DNA of 64,000 bases from Embleya sp042956465 (GTDB lineage: Bacteria; Actinomycetota; Actinomycetes; Streptomycetales; Streptomycetaceae): positions 318,777 through 382,776 of the forward strand of contig NZ_JBIBGL010000012.1 in the NCBI RefSeq assembly GCF_042956465.1, read 5' to 3'. Position 1 is the stretch's first letter. The number at the start of each line of letters is the position of its first letter. Shown here in pieces: positions 8,897-17,830 of this stretch. A program made the position numbers and the translations under genes. The notes beneath the pieces are model-generated. The model worked only from the letters and a program-made list of their open reading frames with translations, did not search any database and was not told where the DNA came from.

Positions 8897-10732
8897 CTAT
8901 TCGGCGGGGTTCGGCTGGTGGACCGCCCGCTCCAGCAGGCCGAGGAAGGATCGGCCGAGCAGGCCGGTCTCGGCCGAGGTGAGCGGTCGGTGGCTGAGCA
9001 ACAGGGCCTGGCCGTACAGTCCTTCGACCGCGGCCCGGGCCAGTTCGGGATCGTCGAGCCCGGCGATCCGGCGGACCAGCGGGTTGAGGTGGTTGAGCAC
9101 GAGCCGGGCACGCGGGCCCTGGCCGCGCAGCGAGCCCAGGATTCCCGACCACAGATCGTCGCCGCGGCCGGCCGCGTCCTGCTCGGCCTCGGCCCGACCG
9201 CGCTCGCCGCGCGCGTCCCGCCCGTCGAGCAGCAGCGCGGGCACGGTGACCGGCTGGAACGTGCGCAGCGACACGTCGCACGAGAGCGGATCCAGCGCGG
9301 CCCGCGCATGCGCGAGGAAGTTCGCCGCCGCCAGTTCGGCGCTCGGGTCGACCGAGTCCAGGTGCGCGGTGACGGTGTCCGGGTCGAGTTCGGTGACGGT
9401 GGTGCCCGGGCGGATCTCGGCCAGCCGGTGGACCAGGTCCAAGTCGTAGGTGTAGCCGCCGTTGACCACGCCCAGCCCGGCCGCCGCCGCGATCGGCGCG
9501 ACCTGGCGGTACTCCTCCACGGTCGGCGTCACGTGCACGACCGGGTGCCGGCGGGCGAACTCGTCGAGCGCGATCCGCCCGTCGGTGGTCTCGAACGGCA
9601 ACCACGGCAGGACCAGCCGCAACAACTCGTCGTCGTGCCTGGCGAGCGCCTTCACGCCCAGGTGATGCACGCTCAGGAACCGGGCCAGCCGCGGCTGGTC
9701 GTGCGCGGCCAGCTCGGCCAGCCAGTCCCGGATGTGCCCGCCGAGCGCGTCCCGCACCCCGGCGAGCGACTCGTCGTCGTACAGGCTCTCCCGCGAAGCG
9801 GTGGGCCGCAGCGTGTCGGTGTCCACGACGCAGCGCACGAAGAACGCCCAGTCGGGCAGCAGCCCGTCGGCATTCTCGGTGAGCAACATGCCCTTGAGAT
9901 GCACCCGGTGCTTGCCGCGCATCGCCGGACTGACCGCCTCCGGCAGCACGAACGCCGCGCCCCGCACGCCCGCGAGCGGCACGTCCAGGTCGATCACGTC
10001 CAGCGGGGTGAAGCCGAGTCGGCTCTCGCAGTACGCGGCGAGCGCGGCCCGGCGACGCTCCGGCGTGGGGTACGGGCGATCCCAGACCGCGGGGGTGTCG
10101 GTGATCGGCGTGTGCTCGCCGTCGGCCACGACGGTGACCGGGTACGGCAGGAGCGCGCCGAAGTCGCGGGCGAGTTCGATCACCCGGTCCGCGGCGAACC
10201 ACGACTCGCTGCCCCGACGCGGCGTCAGGAACACCGTGGTGCCCGGCTCTTCGCGCTCCTCGGGGGCCAGGGTGCGCACCGTGTAGCGGCCGTCGGCGCC
10301 GGCCTTCCATTCCACCGGCGGCGCGTCCGCCGCCTGGGCCGAGCGGGTGACCACGGTGATCTCGTCGGCGACCACGAAGCACGCGAGCAGGCCGATGCCG
10401 AACTGGCCGATGTAGTCGCGCCGGGCGCTCTCCAGCGCATCCCGCTTGGAACTGCGCCCGATGGTGGCCAGGAAGCGGTGCACGTCGGCCTCGGTCAGCC
10501 CGACGCCGGTGTCGGTGACCCGAAGGCCGCCGTCCTCCACGGTGATCGTGATCGCCGCAGGGGCCTGTGAGTCCGCGGCCCGCCGCGCGGTGACCGCGTC
10601 GACGCCGTTCTGCAGCAGCTCACGCAGGTATACCCGGGGGCTGGAGTAGAGGTGGTGCGACAACAGGTCGACCAGACCGCGCAGATCGACCTGGAAGGTG
10701 TGGTCTGCGGCGGTTATCGCGGCATCGTTCAT
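8897..10732 (-). CDS. htpG: HSP90-family chaperone (divergent HtpG)
   Basis: 611 residues, HtpG-sized. The GHKL ATPase N-domain is intact: YLRELLQNGVDA (Asn that holds Mg-ATP), DTGVGLTEADV (nucleotide Asp and Gly), ATIGRSSKR, and IGQFGIGLLACF (GxxGxG lid glycines). The middle domain includes LKGMLLTENADGLLPDWAFFVRCVVD, with RESL in the catalytic-loop position as in HtpG. The C-terminal domain is poorly conserved and has no EEVD. The N-terminal helix DLRGLVDLLSHHLYS differs strongly from enterobacterial HtpG. ATG at 10732 is preceded by GAGGTGACG. The TPR gene follows after 9 bases, suggesting one functional unit. Confidence 0.85.
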   Translation of the reverse strand: MNDAAITAADHTFQVDLRGLVDLLSHHLYSSPRVYLRELLQNGVDAVTARRAADSQAPAAITITVEDGGLRVTDTGVGLTEADVHRFLATIGRSSKRDALESARRDYIGQFGIGLLACFVVADEITVVTRSAQAADAPPVEWKAGADGRYTVRTLAPEEREEPGTTVFLTPRRGSESWFAADRVIELARDFGALLPYPVTVVADGEHTPITDTPAVWDRPYPTPERRRAALAAYCESRLGFTPLDVIDLDVPLAGVRGAAFVLPEAVSPAMRGKHRVHLKGMLLTENADGLLPDWAFFVRCVVDTDTLRPTASRESLYDDESLAGVRDALGGHIRDWLAELAAHDQPRLARFLSVHHLGVKALARHDDELLRLVLPWLPFETTDGRIALDEFARRHPVVHVTPTVEEYRQVAPIAAAAGLGVVNGGYTYDLDLVHRLAEIRPGTTVTELDPDTVTAHLDSVDPSAELAAANFLAHARAALDPLSCDVSLRTFQPVTVPALLLDGRDARGERGRAEAEQDAAGRGDDLWSGILGSLRGQGPRARLVLNHLNPLVRRIAGLDDPELARAAVEGLYGQALLLSHRPLTSAETGLLGRSFLGLLERAVHQPNPAE

Positions 10733-10854
10733 GCGGACTTCGTCACCTCGGGGCAGGGTCGCCGGCCGACATCCCGGCCGAGTGCTGATGGTACGAAACG
10801 GCGGGGACAGGCGGCGAATCACTTGTCCGGCCGCCGGTCCCCACCGATCCGGGG

Positions 10855-12240
10855 TCAGCGCTTGGGCGCGTCCACCGTCCGCCCGTCGCGCAGCGCCTGG
10901 AACAGCGCCTTCGCGCCCTTGTCGTCCCACAGCACGGTGGAGCCGACGTTCTTGACCTCGTATCCGGGGTTCGAGATCGGCACCGTGGTGGTGACCCCGT
11001 CGCCGCCGGACAGGCTGCCCATGTCCTTGAACAGGTCGTACAGGTCGAACAGGCCGGTGTCGTCGTCCACGGTCACCGCGCCGAGCGAGGCGTCGGCCAC
11101 CGGGAACGCGCTGAACGGGTTGAGCAGGATTCCGGCCGACTTGGCCTTCTTCGCCAGCGCGCTGAGGAACAGCTGCTGATTCTCCATCCGGGCCAGGTCG
11201 GAGCGCGCCGGGTCGTAGTAGCGGGACCGCACGAAGGCGAGCGCCTGCGCGCCGTCCAGCGTCTGGCAACCGGCCTCCAGGTCCGCGCCGGACTTCTTGT
11301 CCTTGATCGGACCCTTGAGGCAGATGTCCACGCCGTCCATCGCGTTGACGATGTTGTTGAACCCGCCGAATCCGATCTCCGCGTAGTGGTCGAGCCGCAT
11401 GCCGGTGGCCATCTCCACGGTGCGGGCGAGCAGCGGCGCGCCGCCCTTCTCGAAGGCGGCGTTCAGCTTGTTCTTCTGTGCGTTGACCGTCTTGCCGTTC
11501 TTGCTGAACGCCGGGATGTCCACGTAGGAGTCGCGCGGCAGGCTGATCAGCGCGGTGCCGCCCTTGCCCTTGTGCAGCAGCATCATCGAGTCGGTGCGCT
11601 TGCCCGGGGCCTTGCCGGTGTGCAGCTTTTTGCGATCGGTGGCGTCCAGGCCCTCGCGGCTGTCCGAGCCGACGATCAGCCACGTGGTGCCTTCGGACGC
11701 GGCCGGTCGGCCCTTGTAGTCGTCCAGGACGTCCTCGTGTTGGATCTTCGAGTCGGCCCAGAAGTAGGTCACCGTGCCGAAGACCACCACGAGCGCGACG
11801 AAGACGCCGAGGCCGATGAGGATGCGCTTCTTCCAGTTGACCGGGCCGCGCGGACGCCGCGGCGGGCCGCCGGGACGACCCGGGCCGTCGGGCCCGTCGG
11901 GCCGACCGGGGCCGCCGGGGCCCTCGGGGCCGGAGGGCCCGCGCTGCGGCGGCGGGCCCACCGGGGCGGGCGGTGCGCCGTGCGCGTCGGCGATCGGCGG
12001 CTGCGGCGGGTAGCCGTCCGCGCCGGGCGGGCGCTGTACGGGCGGCACGCCGGCCTGCGGCGAGTGCGCCGCGGGTGCGGGCGGGTACCCGCCCGGCTGC
12101 GGTGGATACGCGTTCGGCTGCGGCGGATGCCCGCCGGGTGCCTGCTGCGGGTGGCCGCCGGGGCGGCTCGGAATCGTTCCCGGAGGGGGCTGCTGTGGCT
12201 GTTGGTCGCCATCCGCCCACCCCGGCGGCCAATTGTTCAT
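10855..12240 (-). CDS. LCP-family cell-wall glycopolymer ligase 1, collagen-like N-terminus
   Basis: 461 residues; here LCP1. LCP enzymes attach teichoic acids, arabinogalactan or related polymers from lipid carriers to peptidoglycan on the outer face of the membrane. Residues 1-137 are cytoplasmic and Pro/Gly/Gln-rich, with a collagen-like Gly-x-y run near 101-126. One membrane helix is near 139-161. The LCP core follows: IVGSDSREG, KRTDSMMLLH, SLPRDSYVDIP, DHYAEIGFGG, VDICLKG, FVRSRYYDPARSDLARMENQQ. The protein stops soon after the catalytic domain, with no LytR_C domain. The core lacks one Cys found in LCP3-LCP6. It is 78 bases downstream of LCP2. Confidence 0.85.
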   Translation of the reverse strand: MNNWPPGWADGDQQPQQPPPGTIPSRPGGHPQQAPGGHPPQPNAYPPQPGGYPPAPAAHSPQAGVPPVQRPPGADGYPPQPPIADAHGAPPAPVGPPPQRGPSGPEGPGGPGRPDGPDGPGRPGGPPRRPRGPVNWKKRILIGLGVFVALVVVFGTVTYFWADSKIQHEDVLDDYKGRPAASEGTTWLIVGSDSREGLDATDRKKLHTGKAPGKRTDSMMLLHKGKGGTALISLPRDSYVDIPAFSKNGKTVNAQKNKLNAAFEKGGAPLLARTVEMATGMRLDHYAEIGFGGFNNIVNAMDGVDICLKGPIKDKKSGADLEAGCQTLDGAQALAFVRSRYYDPARSDLARMENQQLFLSALAKKAKSAGILLNPFSAFPVADASLGAVTVDDDTGLFDLYDLFKDMGSLSGGDGVTTTVPISNPGYEVKNVGSTVLWDDKGAKALFQALRDGRTVDAPKR

Positions 12241-12318
12241 GACACCGAAGCTTGCACCCGATCAGCCGCGAGGCAACCGAATGTCGATTTCATCGACCAT
12301 CTGTTCCACAGTTGATGC

Positions 12319-13845
12319 TCACTTCTTACACGAGACCTCGTCACCGGATTTGGCGGAGAATGCCGGATTCGGCGTGGCACCGACCAACGGCTGCTCGGTG
12401 GGCGCGCCGCCGACCCGCACCGGGGTCACCCCGGCGTACGACGAGCCCGCGATCACCTCGATCGTCCGCCCCAGGCCGGTGACCGGCTCCGGGGTCGCGC
12501 CCGGCAGCGCGGCCTGCACCGTCTTGACCGAGCGGTTCCACCTGGGGTCGTACCGGATGATCGTGCGCACGCCGTCGGTCGAGGTCGAGGTCCGCGGCGG
12601 CCCGGCCATCGCGAAGCCCAGGCCCTTGAGGTCCTCGTGCGCGCGGGTGCCCAGGCCCGTGGCCTGCCCGCCGTTGTACACCTGGACCGAGATCTCGTTC
12701 GGCGCCACCTCCACCGACACCGGGGTGGGCGCGGGGGCGTCGGTCGAGCCCGGGGTGTCGGGCTTCTTCTCCGGCGTCGGCGTGATCAGGTCCTTGTCCT
12801 CGCGGATCGCCCGGAACAGGCCCGCGGCCTTGGCGTCGTCCCACAACACCGTCGAGCCCCAGTCCGGGACCTGGTGGTCGATGCTCTTGAGCGGCACCTG
12901 TGCGTAGGTGACGCCGGAGTTGGACAGGTTCCGGAGCTTGCCGCCCAACTCCAGGAAGGACTGCGGGCTCATGCCCTCGTCCACCTTGATCGAGCCGAGC
13001 ACCGCGTCCAGCACGTTCTTGAGCTTGAGCGGGTCGGTCAGCGTGCCGGACGACGTCGCCTTCGCGAGCACCTGGGTCATGAACTTCTGCTGGCGCTGGG
13101 TACGGCCGATGTCGCCGGTCGGGTCGCTGGCGATGTACCGGGCCCGGACGAACTGCAGCGCCTTGACCCCGTCGAGCCTGCTGGTGCCCGCGGGCAGGTC
13201 GAGGCCGGACTTGGGGTCGCGCAGCGGCTTGGGCGTACACATCTCGATGCCGCCGAGGGTGTCCACGACGCTGACGAACGAGACGAAGTTGACCTCGATG
13301 TAGTGGTCGATTCGGATCCCGGTGGCCTTCTCCACGGTGGCCACCGTGAGCGGCGGGCCGCCGAGCGTGTACGCGGCGTTGATCTTGCCCTTGGACGGGC
13401 CGCGCTGCTCGCCGGTGGCCTTGTCCTTGTGCGCCGGGAACTCCACGTAGCTGTCCCGCGGCAGGCTGGTGATGGTCGCGCGGTCCCGCTTGGCGTTGAG
13501 GTGCACGATCATCACCGTGTCGGTGCAGTCGCAGGACTCGCCGCCGGCGTGCAGCTTCTCCAGCGTGTCCTTGGAGATGCCGGCACGGTTGTCCGACCCG
13601 ACGATCAGGAAGTTGAGGTCCTTGCCGGATCCGGTGTCCGGGCGGTTGTCCAGGCCCTTGAACGGATCTATCCGCTGGATCTTCCCGTCGAAGTGCTTGA
13701 CCCAGGCCCAGCCGATGCCGCTGGTCGCCAGGATCGCCGCCGCGAGCACACCGGTGATCAACACGAGCCAATTGCGGCCGACGTTGCGCTCGTTCCGGTC
13801 GCCGTTCGCGGTTCTCGCCGAGGGTCGTCCGCCAGTCGTCGCCAT
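12319..13845 (-). CDS. LCP-family ligase 2 with C-terminal LytR_C domain
   Basis: 508 residues; LCP2. A short cytoplasmic tail, a membrane helix near 25-48, then the LCP core: IVGSDNRAGI, CDCTDTVMIVH, SLPRDSYVEFP, DHYIEVNFVSF, GGIEMCTPKP, FVRARYIASDPTGDIGRTQRQQKF. A Pro/Ala/Thr linker with APAPTPVSVEV leads to a LytR_C-like domain containing VQVYNGGQATGLGTRAHEDL. It ends SGDEVSCKK, a Cys three residues from the terminus. ATG at 13845 lies 12 bases after GAGGAGGG, slightly long spacing, with no alternative start between. The CDCTDT segment replaces the usual RSDT motif. It is divergent from the glycosyltransferase at 14121. Confidence 0.85.
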   Translation of the reverse strand: MATTGGRPSARTANGDRNERNVGRNWLVLITGVLAAAILATSGIGWAWVKHFDGKIQRIDPFKGLDNRPDTGSGKDLNFLIVGSDNRAGISKDTLEKLHAGGESCDCTDTVMIVHLNAKRDRATITSLPRDSYVEFPAHKDKATGEQRGPSKGKINAAYTLGGPPLTVATVEKATGIRIDHYIEVNFVSFVSVVDTLGGIEMCTPKPLRDPKSGLDLPAGTSRLDGVKALQFVRARYIASDPTGDIGRTQRQQKFMTQVLAKATSSGTLTDPLKLKNVLDAVLGSIKVDEGMSPQSFLELGGKLRNLSNSGVTYAQVPLKSIDHQVPDWGSTVLWDDAKAAGLFRAIREDKDLITPTPEKKPDTPGSTDAPAPTPVSVEVAPNEISVQVYNGGQATGLGTRAHEDLKGLGFAMAGPPRTSTSTDGVRTIIRYDPRWNRSVKTVQAALPGATPEPVTGLGRTIEVIAGSSYAGVTPVRVGGAPTEQPLVGATPNPAFSAKSGDEVSCKK

Positions 13846-14120
13846 GGGGTGCGGTGTCCCTCCTCGCGGACCGATCTCGTCCCGCCGTTCGCTGCGCACA
13901 CCCTCCCGGCGCGCGTCGTGCGGATGTCCATCCGTACCCGCGTACACCCGAAGGACGCCTGGGCGGCCGACCACGGTTGCGGTGCTGCGCGTCGAACCAC
14001 CGTAAAGCGGGATCGAGCGGGAACGGCCGCGGCACGCCGACGACCGCGCGGGCAGGCCCGCCCGGTCGCCTGCTCGGTCGATGTCGGCCGGGCGGCCCGT
14101 TCGCAGTACGCTCCGAGGCG

Positions 14121-15194
14121 ATGAATCCCACTGCCGACGAGCCCGCCACCCACGAACCTCCGGTTCGCCGAGCGGAGCCGCTTCCCGAAAAACCGCCCGT
14201 CTCCGTGATCATGCCGGTGCTCAACGAGTCCCGACACCTCGAAGAGGCCGTCGGTCGTGTGCTCGCGCAGGACTATCCCGGCGAGATCGAAGTGGTGATC
14301 GCGCTCGGACCGTCCACGGACGACACCGACGAGATCGCCGCCCGGCTGGTCGCGAACGATTCCCGTGTGCGCACCGTCCCCAATCCCACCGGCCGCACCC
14401 CCAGCGCACTCAACGCGGCGATCCGCGCCTCGCGGCACCCCGTGATCGTGCGGGTGGACGGCCACGGCATCCTGCCCGCCCGATACATCTCCACCGCGGT
14501 CCGGCTGCTCGCGGAGACCGGTGCGGCCAACGTCGGCGGGCTGATGCACGCCGAGGGCACCACCCCCTACGAGGAGGCCGTCGCGCGCGCGATGACCTCC
14601 AAGCTCGGCGTCGGCAACGCGCGCTTCCACACCGGCGGCGGCGCGGGGCCCTCCGACACCGTCTACCTCGGCGTGTTCCGGCGCGAGGTGTTGGAGGAGC
14701 TGGGCGGCTACAACGAGGAGTTCGAGCGGGCCCAGGACTGGGAGCTGAACTACCGGATCCGCGAGGCCGGTTACCTGATCTGGTTCTCGCCCGAGTTGGA
14801 GGTCTCCTACCGCCCGCGGCCGACCACCAAGGCGCTGGCCAAGCAGTACTTCAACTACGGCCGGTGGCGTCGGGTCGTCTCCCGGCACCACCAGGGCTCG
14901 GTGAACCTGCGCTACCTGGCCCCGCCGGCCGCGCTCGCGGCGGTGGCCGCCGGCACGGTGGTGGGCCTGTCCGGGCGCAAGGTCGGCTGGCTGGTGCCCG
15001 GCGGGTACGCGGCGGGCATCCTGGCCGGCGCCGCGTGGGAGGGCCGCGACCTGAGCCCGGGCGCGCTGGTGCGGCTGCCGGGTGTGCTCGCGACGATGCA
15101 CGGATCCTGGGGCGCGGGCTTCCTGACCAGCCCGAAGAGCCTGGCCGATCGGGTCGAGGCGGGGACCGCGCAGCTCGAGGAGGAGTCCGGGTAG
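14121..15194 (+). CDS. Family 2 glycosyltransferase (succinoglycan-type)
   Basis: 357 residues. GT-A fold: PPVSVIMPVLNESRHLEEAV for nucleotide binding, VRVDGHGILP as the metal-binding DxD-like motif, AQDWELNYRIREAGY as the acceptor ED/QDWE motif, and RRVVSRHH near the C-terminal helices. Two hydrophobic segments around 255-300 (AALAAVAAGTVVGL and GYAAGILAGAA) may anchor it to the membrane. It likely transfers sugars to a lipid-linked glycan. ATG at 14121 follows GAGGCG closely. Its position next to LCP2 suggests it builds a polymer that the LCP proteins attach; this is inference from context. Confidence 0.8.
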   Translation: MNPTADEPATHEPPVRRAEPLPEKPPVSVIMPVLNESRHLEEAVGRVLAQDYPGEIEVVIALGPSTDDTDEIAARLVANDSRVRTVPNPTGRTPSALNAAIRASRHPVIVRVDGHGILPARYISTAVRLLAETGAANVGGLMHAEGTTPYEEAVARAMTSKLGVGNARFHTGGGAGPSDTVYLGVFRREVLEELGGYNEEFERAQDWELNYRIREAGYLIWFSPELEVSYRPRPTTKALAKQYFNYGRWRRVVSRHHQGSVNLRYLAPPAALAAVAAGTVVGLSGRKVGWLVPGGYAAGILAGAAWEGRDLSPGALVRLPGVLATMHGSWGAGFLTSPKSLADRVEAGTAQLEEESG

Positions 15195-15263
15195 TCCACT
15201 CCGTGCAGTGCCTCGTCGGCCCGGGTCGCCAGTGTGTGCGACTCGGGCCGACGTGCGTGTACG

Positions 15264-15281
15264 GGGCGGTGCGCGCCGCCC
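15264..15281. other. Hairpin in the gap after the glycosyltransferase
   Basis: GGGCGG and CCGCCC flank a six-base loop about 70 bases after the glycosyltransferase stop. It is a possible weak terminator. A second inverted repeat, GTCACC/GGTGAC at 15356-15377, lies just before the next gene and could be an operator. No gene is supported between 15195 and 15417. Confidence 0.35.
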
Positions 15282-15417
15282 GATCGGCCCGACGCGCCGT
15301 CTTCCCGGCCGGAAACCGGGTCCTCTCGGTAAAGCCAAGTAACGTGGCCGCCCTGGTCACCGCTCGTCCCCGGTGACAGTCTGTGAACAGTCGGCACGGC
15401 CTTGGGAGACGACGGCG

Positions 15418-16950
15418 ATGAGCGACAGGGACTCGGCTGTGGCCGCGGGAGTGGCGATTCCGGACGCCCGGCAGGCCGCGGAGGATCGTGGCTTCACCCC
15501 GCCCGCGCGGCTGCGGCGGCTGGTCGTCACCCACACGGAGGTGGGCGAGGAGCATCCGACCGAACCGGTCGAGGGTGCCTACGTGCTGCGGGTCGTGCCC
15601 GCCGAGACGGTCGCGGTGACCACGTCGGTCGAGGTGACCGAGACCGGGGTGGTGCGCTCCCTGCGCGTGCCGGTCGACCCGGTACGCACCGCCCGACTGG
15701 CCGCCGCCCGGGCCGCGGTCGAGGCGCTCGACGGTGGTGGCGTGCTCAGGGGGCTGCGGCGGATCATGGCCCAGCGCGACCTGGAGGCGGTCCGGCGCAC
15801 CCATCGTGCGGAGGCCGAACGGGACGCCGAGGCGTGGGCGCGGCGCTGCGAGCAGGCGTACGAGCCGTATCTGCGCGCGTTCGCCGCCGATGCGGAGCCG
15901 GTGCCCGCGTCCGCTCCGGTGCTGGGGATCGGGCCGACCAATACCGGCGGGCAGGGGCACGCGTGGGCCCGCGCGGTCGAGCGACACCTGCCGGGGGTGC
16001 GGGCCGAGGCGTCCGCGCTCAGTTCGGCGAACACCCCGGGCCATCCCAGCGACCAGGCGATCGCCACCGACGACTGGCTGTCCACCCGATGGCAGTTGGG
16101 TCGACTGGCCCGGGTGCTGGACCGCTACACACACGTGTTGGCGGAGGGCGGGATGCCCGCGTTCGGCCGCCTCGGCGGCTCCTGGGTGGACACCGACCTG
16201 GCCGAGCTGCGGGCGGCCGGGATCTCGCTCGGACTGGTGCTGTACGGCTCGGAGGCACGCGATCCGGCGGCGCACCGGGCCCGGGTGGAGTTCTCGCCGT
16301 TCGACCCGCGCTACGAGCTGACCCACGCGCTGCAGGCCAAGGTGGACCGGCTGTTGCCGATCCTGCGCGGCCTGGATGTGCCGACCTTCGTGGCCACGCC
16401 CGACCTGATCGCCGACGTGCCGGACGCGGTGTGGCTGCCGGCCGCGATCGACCCTTCGGCATGGCGGACCGGCAAGCCGGTGCTGGCCCGCGAACGCCCG
16501 GTCGTGGTGCACGTGATGACCAGTCCGTTCCTGCGCGGCACCGCGCGGATCGAACCGACCCTGCACCGGCTGCACGAGATCGGTCTGATCGAGTACCGCC
16601 GCATCCTGAACCGACCGGCCGCCGAACTCCCGGCGCTGTTCGCGGATGCCGACATCGTGCTCGACCAGTTCGGGTGCGGTTCCTACGGCATGACGTCGTG
16701 TCAGGCGCTCGCGGCGGGTCGGCTGACGATCTGTTACCTGCACGAGTCGGCGACCGAGCACCTGCCGGCCGACCTGCCGATCCGCGGGGCCGATCCGAAC
16801 TCGCTGGCCGAGGTGCTGGAAGAGGTTGTCGCCGAACCGGAGGCGGCCCGCGAACTGGCCGCGCGGGGGCCGGCGTACGTCGCCGAGCACCACGACGGTC
16901 GGCGCTCGGCCCGCGTCCTCGCCGATTTCCTGGGCGTGGCGGCCGAGTGA
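15418..16950 (+). CDS. Putative GT-B-type glycosyltransferase
   Basis: 510 residues, no signal peptide or membrane helix. The N-terminal ~170 residues are a charged, partly coiled region (VEVTETGVVRSLRVPV, then Arg/Ala/Glu-rich helices). The rest resembles a group 1 transferase: VLGIGPTNTGGQGHAWA near 165, HVMTSPFLRGTARIEP in the donor domain, then ADIVLDQFGCGSYGMTSCQALAAGR, which corresponds to the nucleotide-sugar EAxxxG loop. The sugar is unknown. ATG at 15418 follows GGGAGA by 8 bases; an in-frame GTG lies at 15373. It is followed by the hexapeptide acyltransferase, probably one sugar-modification unit. Confidence 0.65.
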   Translation: MSDRDSAVAAGVAIPDARQAAEDRGFTPPARLRRLVVTHTEVGEEHPTEPVEGAYVLRVVPAETVAVTTSVEVTETGVVRSLRVPVDPVRTARLAAARAAVEALDGGGVLRGLRRIMAQRDLEAVRRTHRAEAERDAEAWARRCEQAYEPYLRAFAADAEPVPASAPVLGIGPTNTGGQGHAWARAVERHLPGVRAEASALSSANTPGHPSDQAIATDDWLSTRWQLGRLARVLDRYTHVLAEGGMPAFGRLGGSWVDTDLAELRAAGISLGLVLYGSEARDPAAHRARVEFSPFDPRYELTHALQAKVDRLLPILRGLDVPTFVATPDLIADVPDAVWLPAAIDPSAWRTGKPVLARERPVVVHVMTSPFLRGTARIEPTLHRLHEIGLIEYRRILNRPAAELPALFADADIVLDQFGCGSYGMTSCQALAAGRLTICYLHESATEHLPADLPIRGADPNSLAEVLEEVVAEPEAARELAARGPAYVAEHHDGRRSARVLADFLGVAAE

Positions 16951-16954
16951 GCAC

Positions 16955-16960
16955 TAGCGT
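16955..16960 (+). promoter_or_regulatory. -10 element TAGCGT for a leaderless transcript
   Basis: TAGCGT ends exactly six bases before the GTG at 16967, so transcription would start at or next to the start codon. The next gene has no Shine-Dalgarno sequence. The hexamer begins five bases after the preceding stop. Confidence 0.55.
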
Positions 16961-16966
16961 TCGGGG

Positions 16967-17566
16967 GTGGCTATCGACCCGAGCGCGGATGTGGACGAGT
17001 CGGCGACCCTCGGCGAGGGTACCCGGGTGTGGCACCTCGCCCAGATTCGAGAGGATGCGGTCCTCGGCGCGAACTGCGTGATCGGCCGGGGCGCCTACAT
17101 CGGGCCCGCGGTCCGGATCGGCGCCAACGTCAAGGTGCAAAACCATGCGCTGGTCTACGAACCCGCGGTCCTGGAGGACGGTGTCTTCATCGGCCCGGCG
17201 GTCGTGCTGACCAACGACATGTATCCCCGCGCGGTCACTCCGAACGGCCTGCTCAAGGGCGAACAGGACTGGCACGCCCAGGGCGTGACGGTCCGTCAGG
17301 GAGCCGCGGTGGGCGCCCGCAGCGTGGTCGTCGCGGGCGTCACGATCGGCCGCTGGGCCCTGATCGCAGCCGGAGCGGTGGTCCACCGCGACGTCCCCGA
17401 CCACGCCCTGATGGCCGGCGTCCCGGCCCGCCGCATCAAATGGGTCGGCCGCGCAGGCACCCCCCTGACCCCGACCGACGACGGCCACTGGCACTGCCCG
17501 CAAACCGGCGAACACTACACGGAACGCGACGGCGAACTGACTCTGAACCCACCACCGGAGGGGTAG
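16967..17566 (+). CDS. Left-handed beta-helix N-acyltransferase (WbpD/WlbB-like)
   Basis: 199 residues, typical of UDP-amino-sugar N-acetyltransferases. Hexapeptide repeats are plain: ATLGEGTRVWHLAQIREDAVLGANCVIGRGAYIGPAVRIG in sections, then VKVQNHALVYEPAVLEDGVFIGPAVVLTNDMYPRA, whose N-H pair is the usual catalytic-site signature. It ends VRQGAAVGARSVVVAGVTIGRWALIAAGAVV. The C-terminus carries a DDGHWHCPQTGEHY segment. Family members acetylate 3-amino uronic sugars using acetyl-CoA. It sits behind the glycosyltransferase at 15418 and starts from a leaderless-type promoter at GTG 16967. The sugar substrate is inferred, not shown. Confidence 0.8.
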   Translation: MAIDPSADVDESATLGEGTRVWHLAQIREDAVLGANCVIGRGAYIGPAVRIGANVKVQNHALVYEPAVLEDGVFIGPAVVLTNDMYPRAVTPNGLLKGEQDWHAQGVTVRQGAAVGARSVVVAGVTIGRWALIAAGAVVHRDVPDHALMAGVPARRIKWVGRAGTPLTPTDDGHWHCPQTGEHYTERDGELTLNPPPEG

Positions 17567-17830
17567 CCACGCCTCGCTGAGCGGCGGGCGCCTCCACGGC
17601 GTGCCAAAGCACCGAACGCCGCCTGCCGAACGGACTCGGCTGCCCGCCCGGGCCCGTTCCGGAGTGCGTCGAAGCGGGCGAGTGCCGATCCGAGGGGGTC
17701 GGCGGAGCGGGTCCCGTGCCGTCACGACGCGCGAGCAGCGGTTGGCACCTCCGTAGATCTGCATGATCTCGGCCGCGCGTGCGTACGGCTGTCCGGGCCC
17801 GGATCGGGTGCGTTCGTCGGCACTGCCGGA

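Noticed and set aside
6050..10570. 1506-codon plus-strand open frame
   Set aside because: It lies antisense to the TPR and HSP90 genes, is dominated by Arg/Gly/Pro/Val, has no domain and owes its length to GC-rich codon bias.
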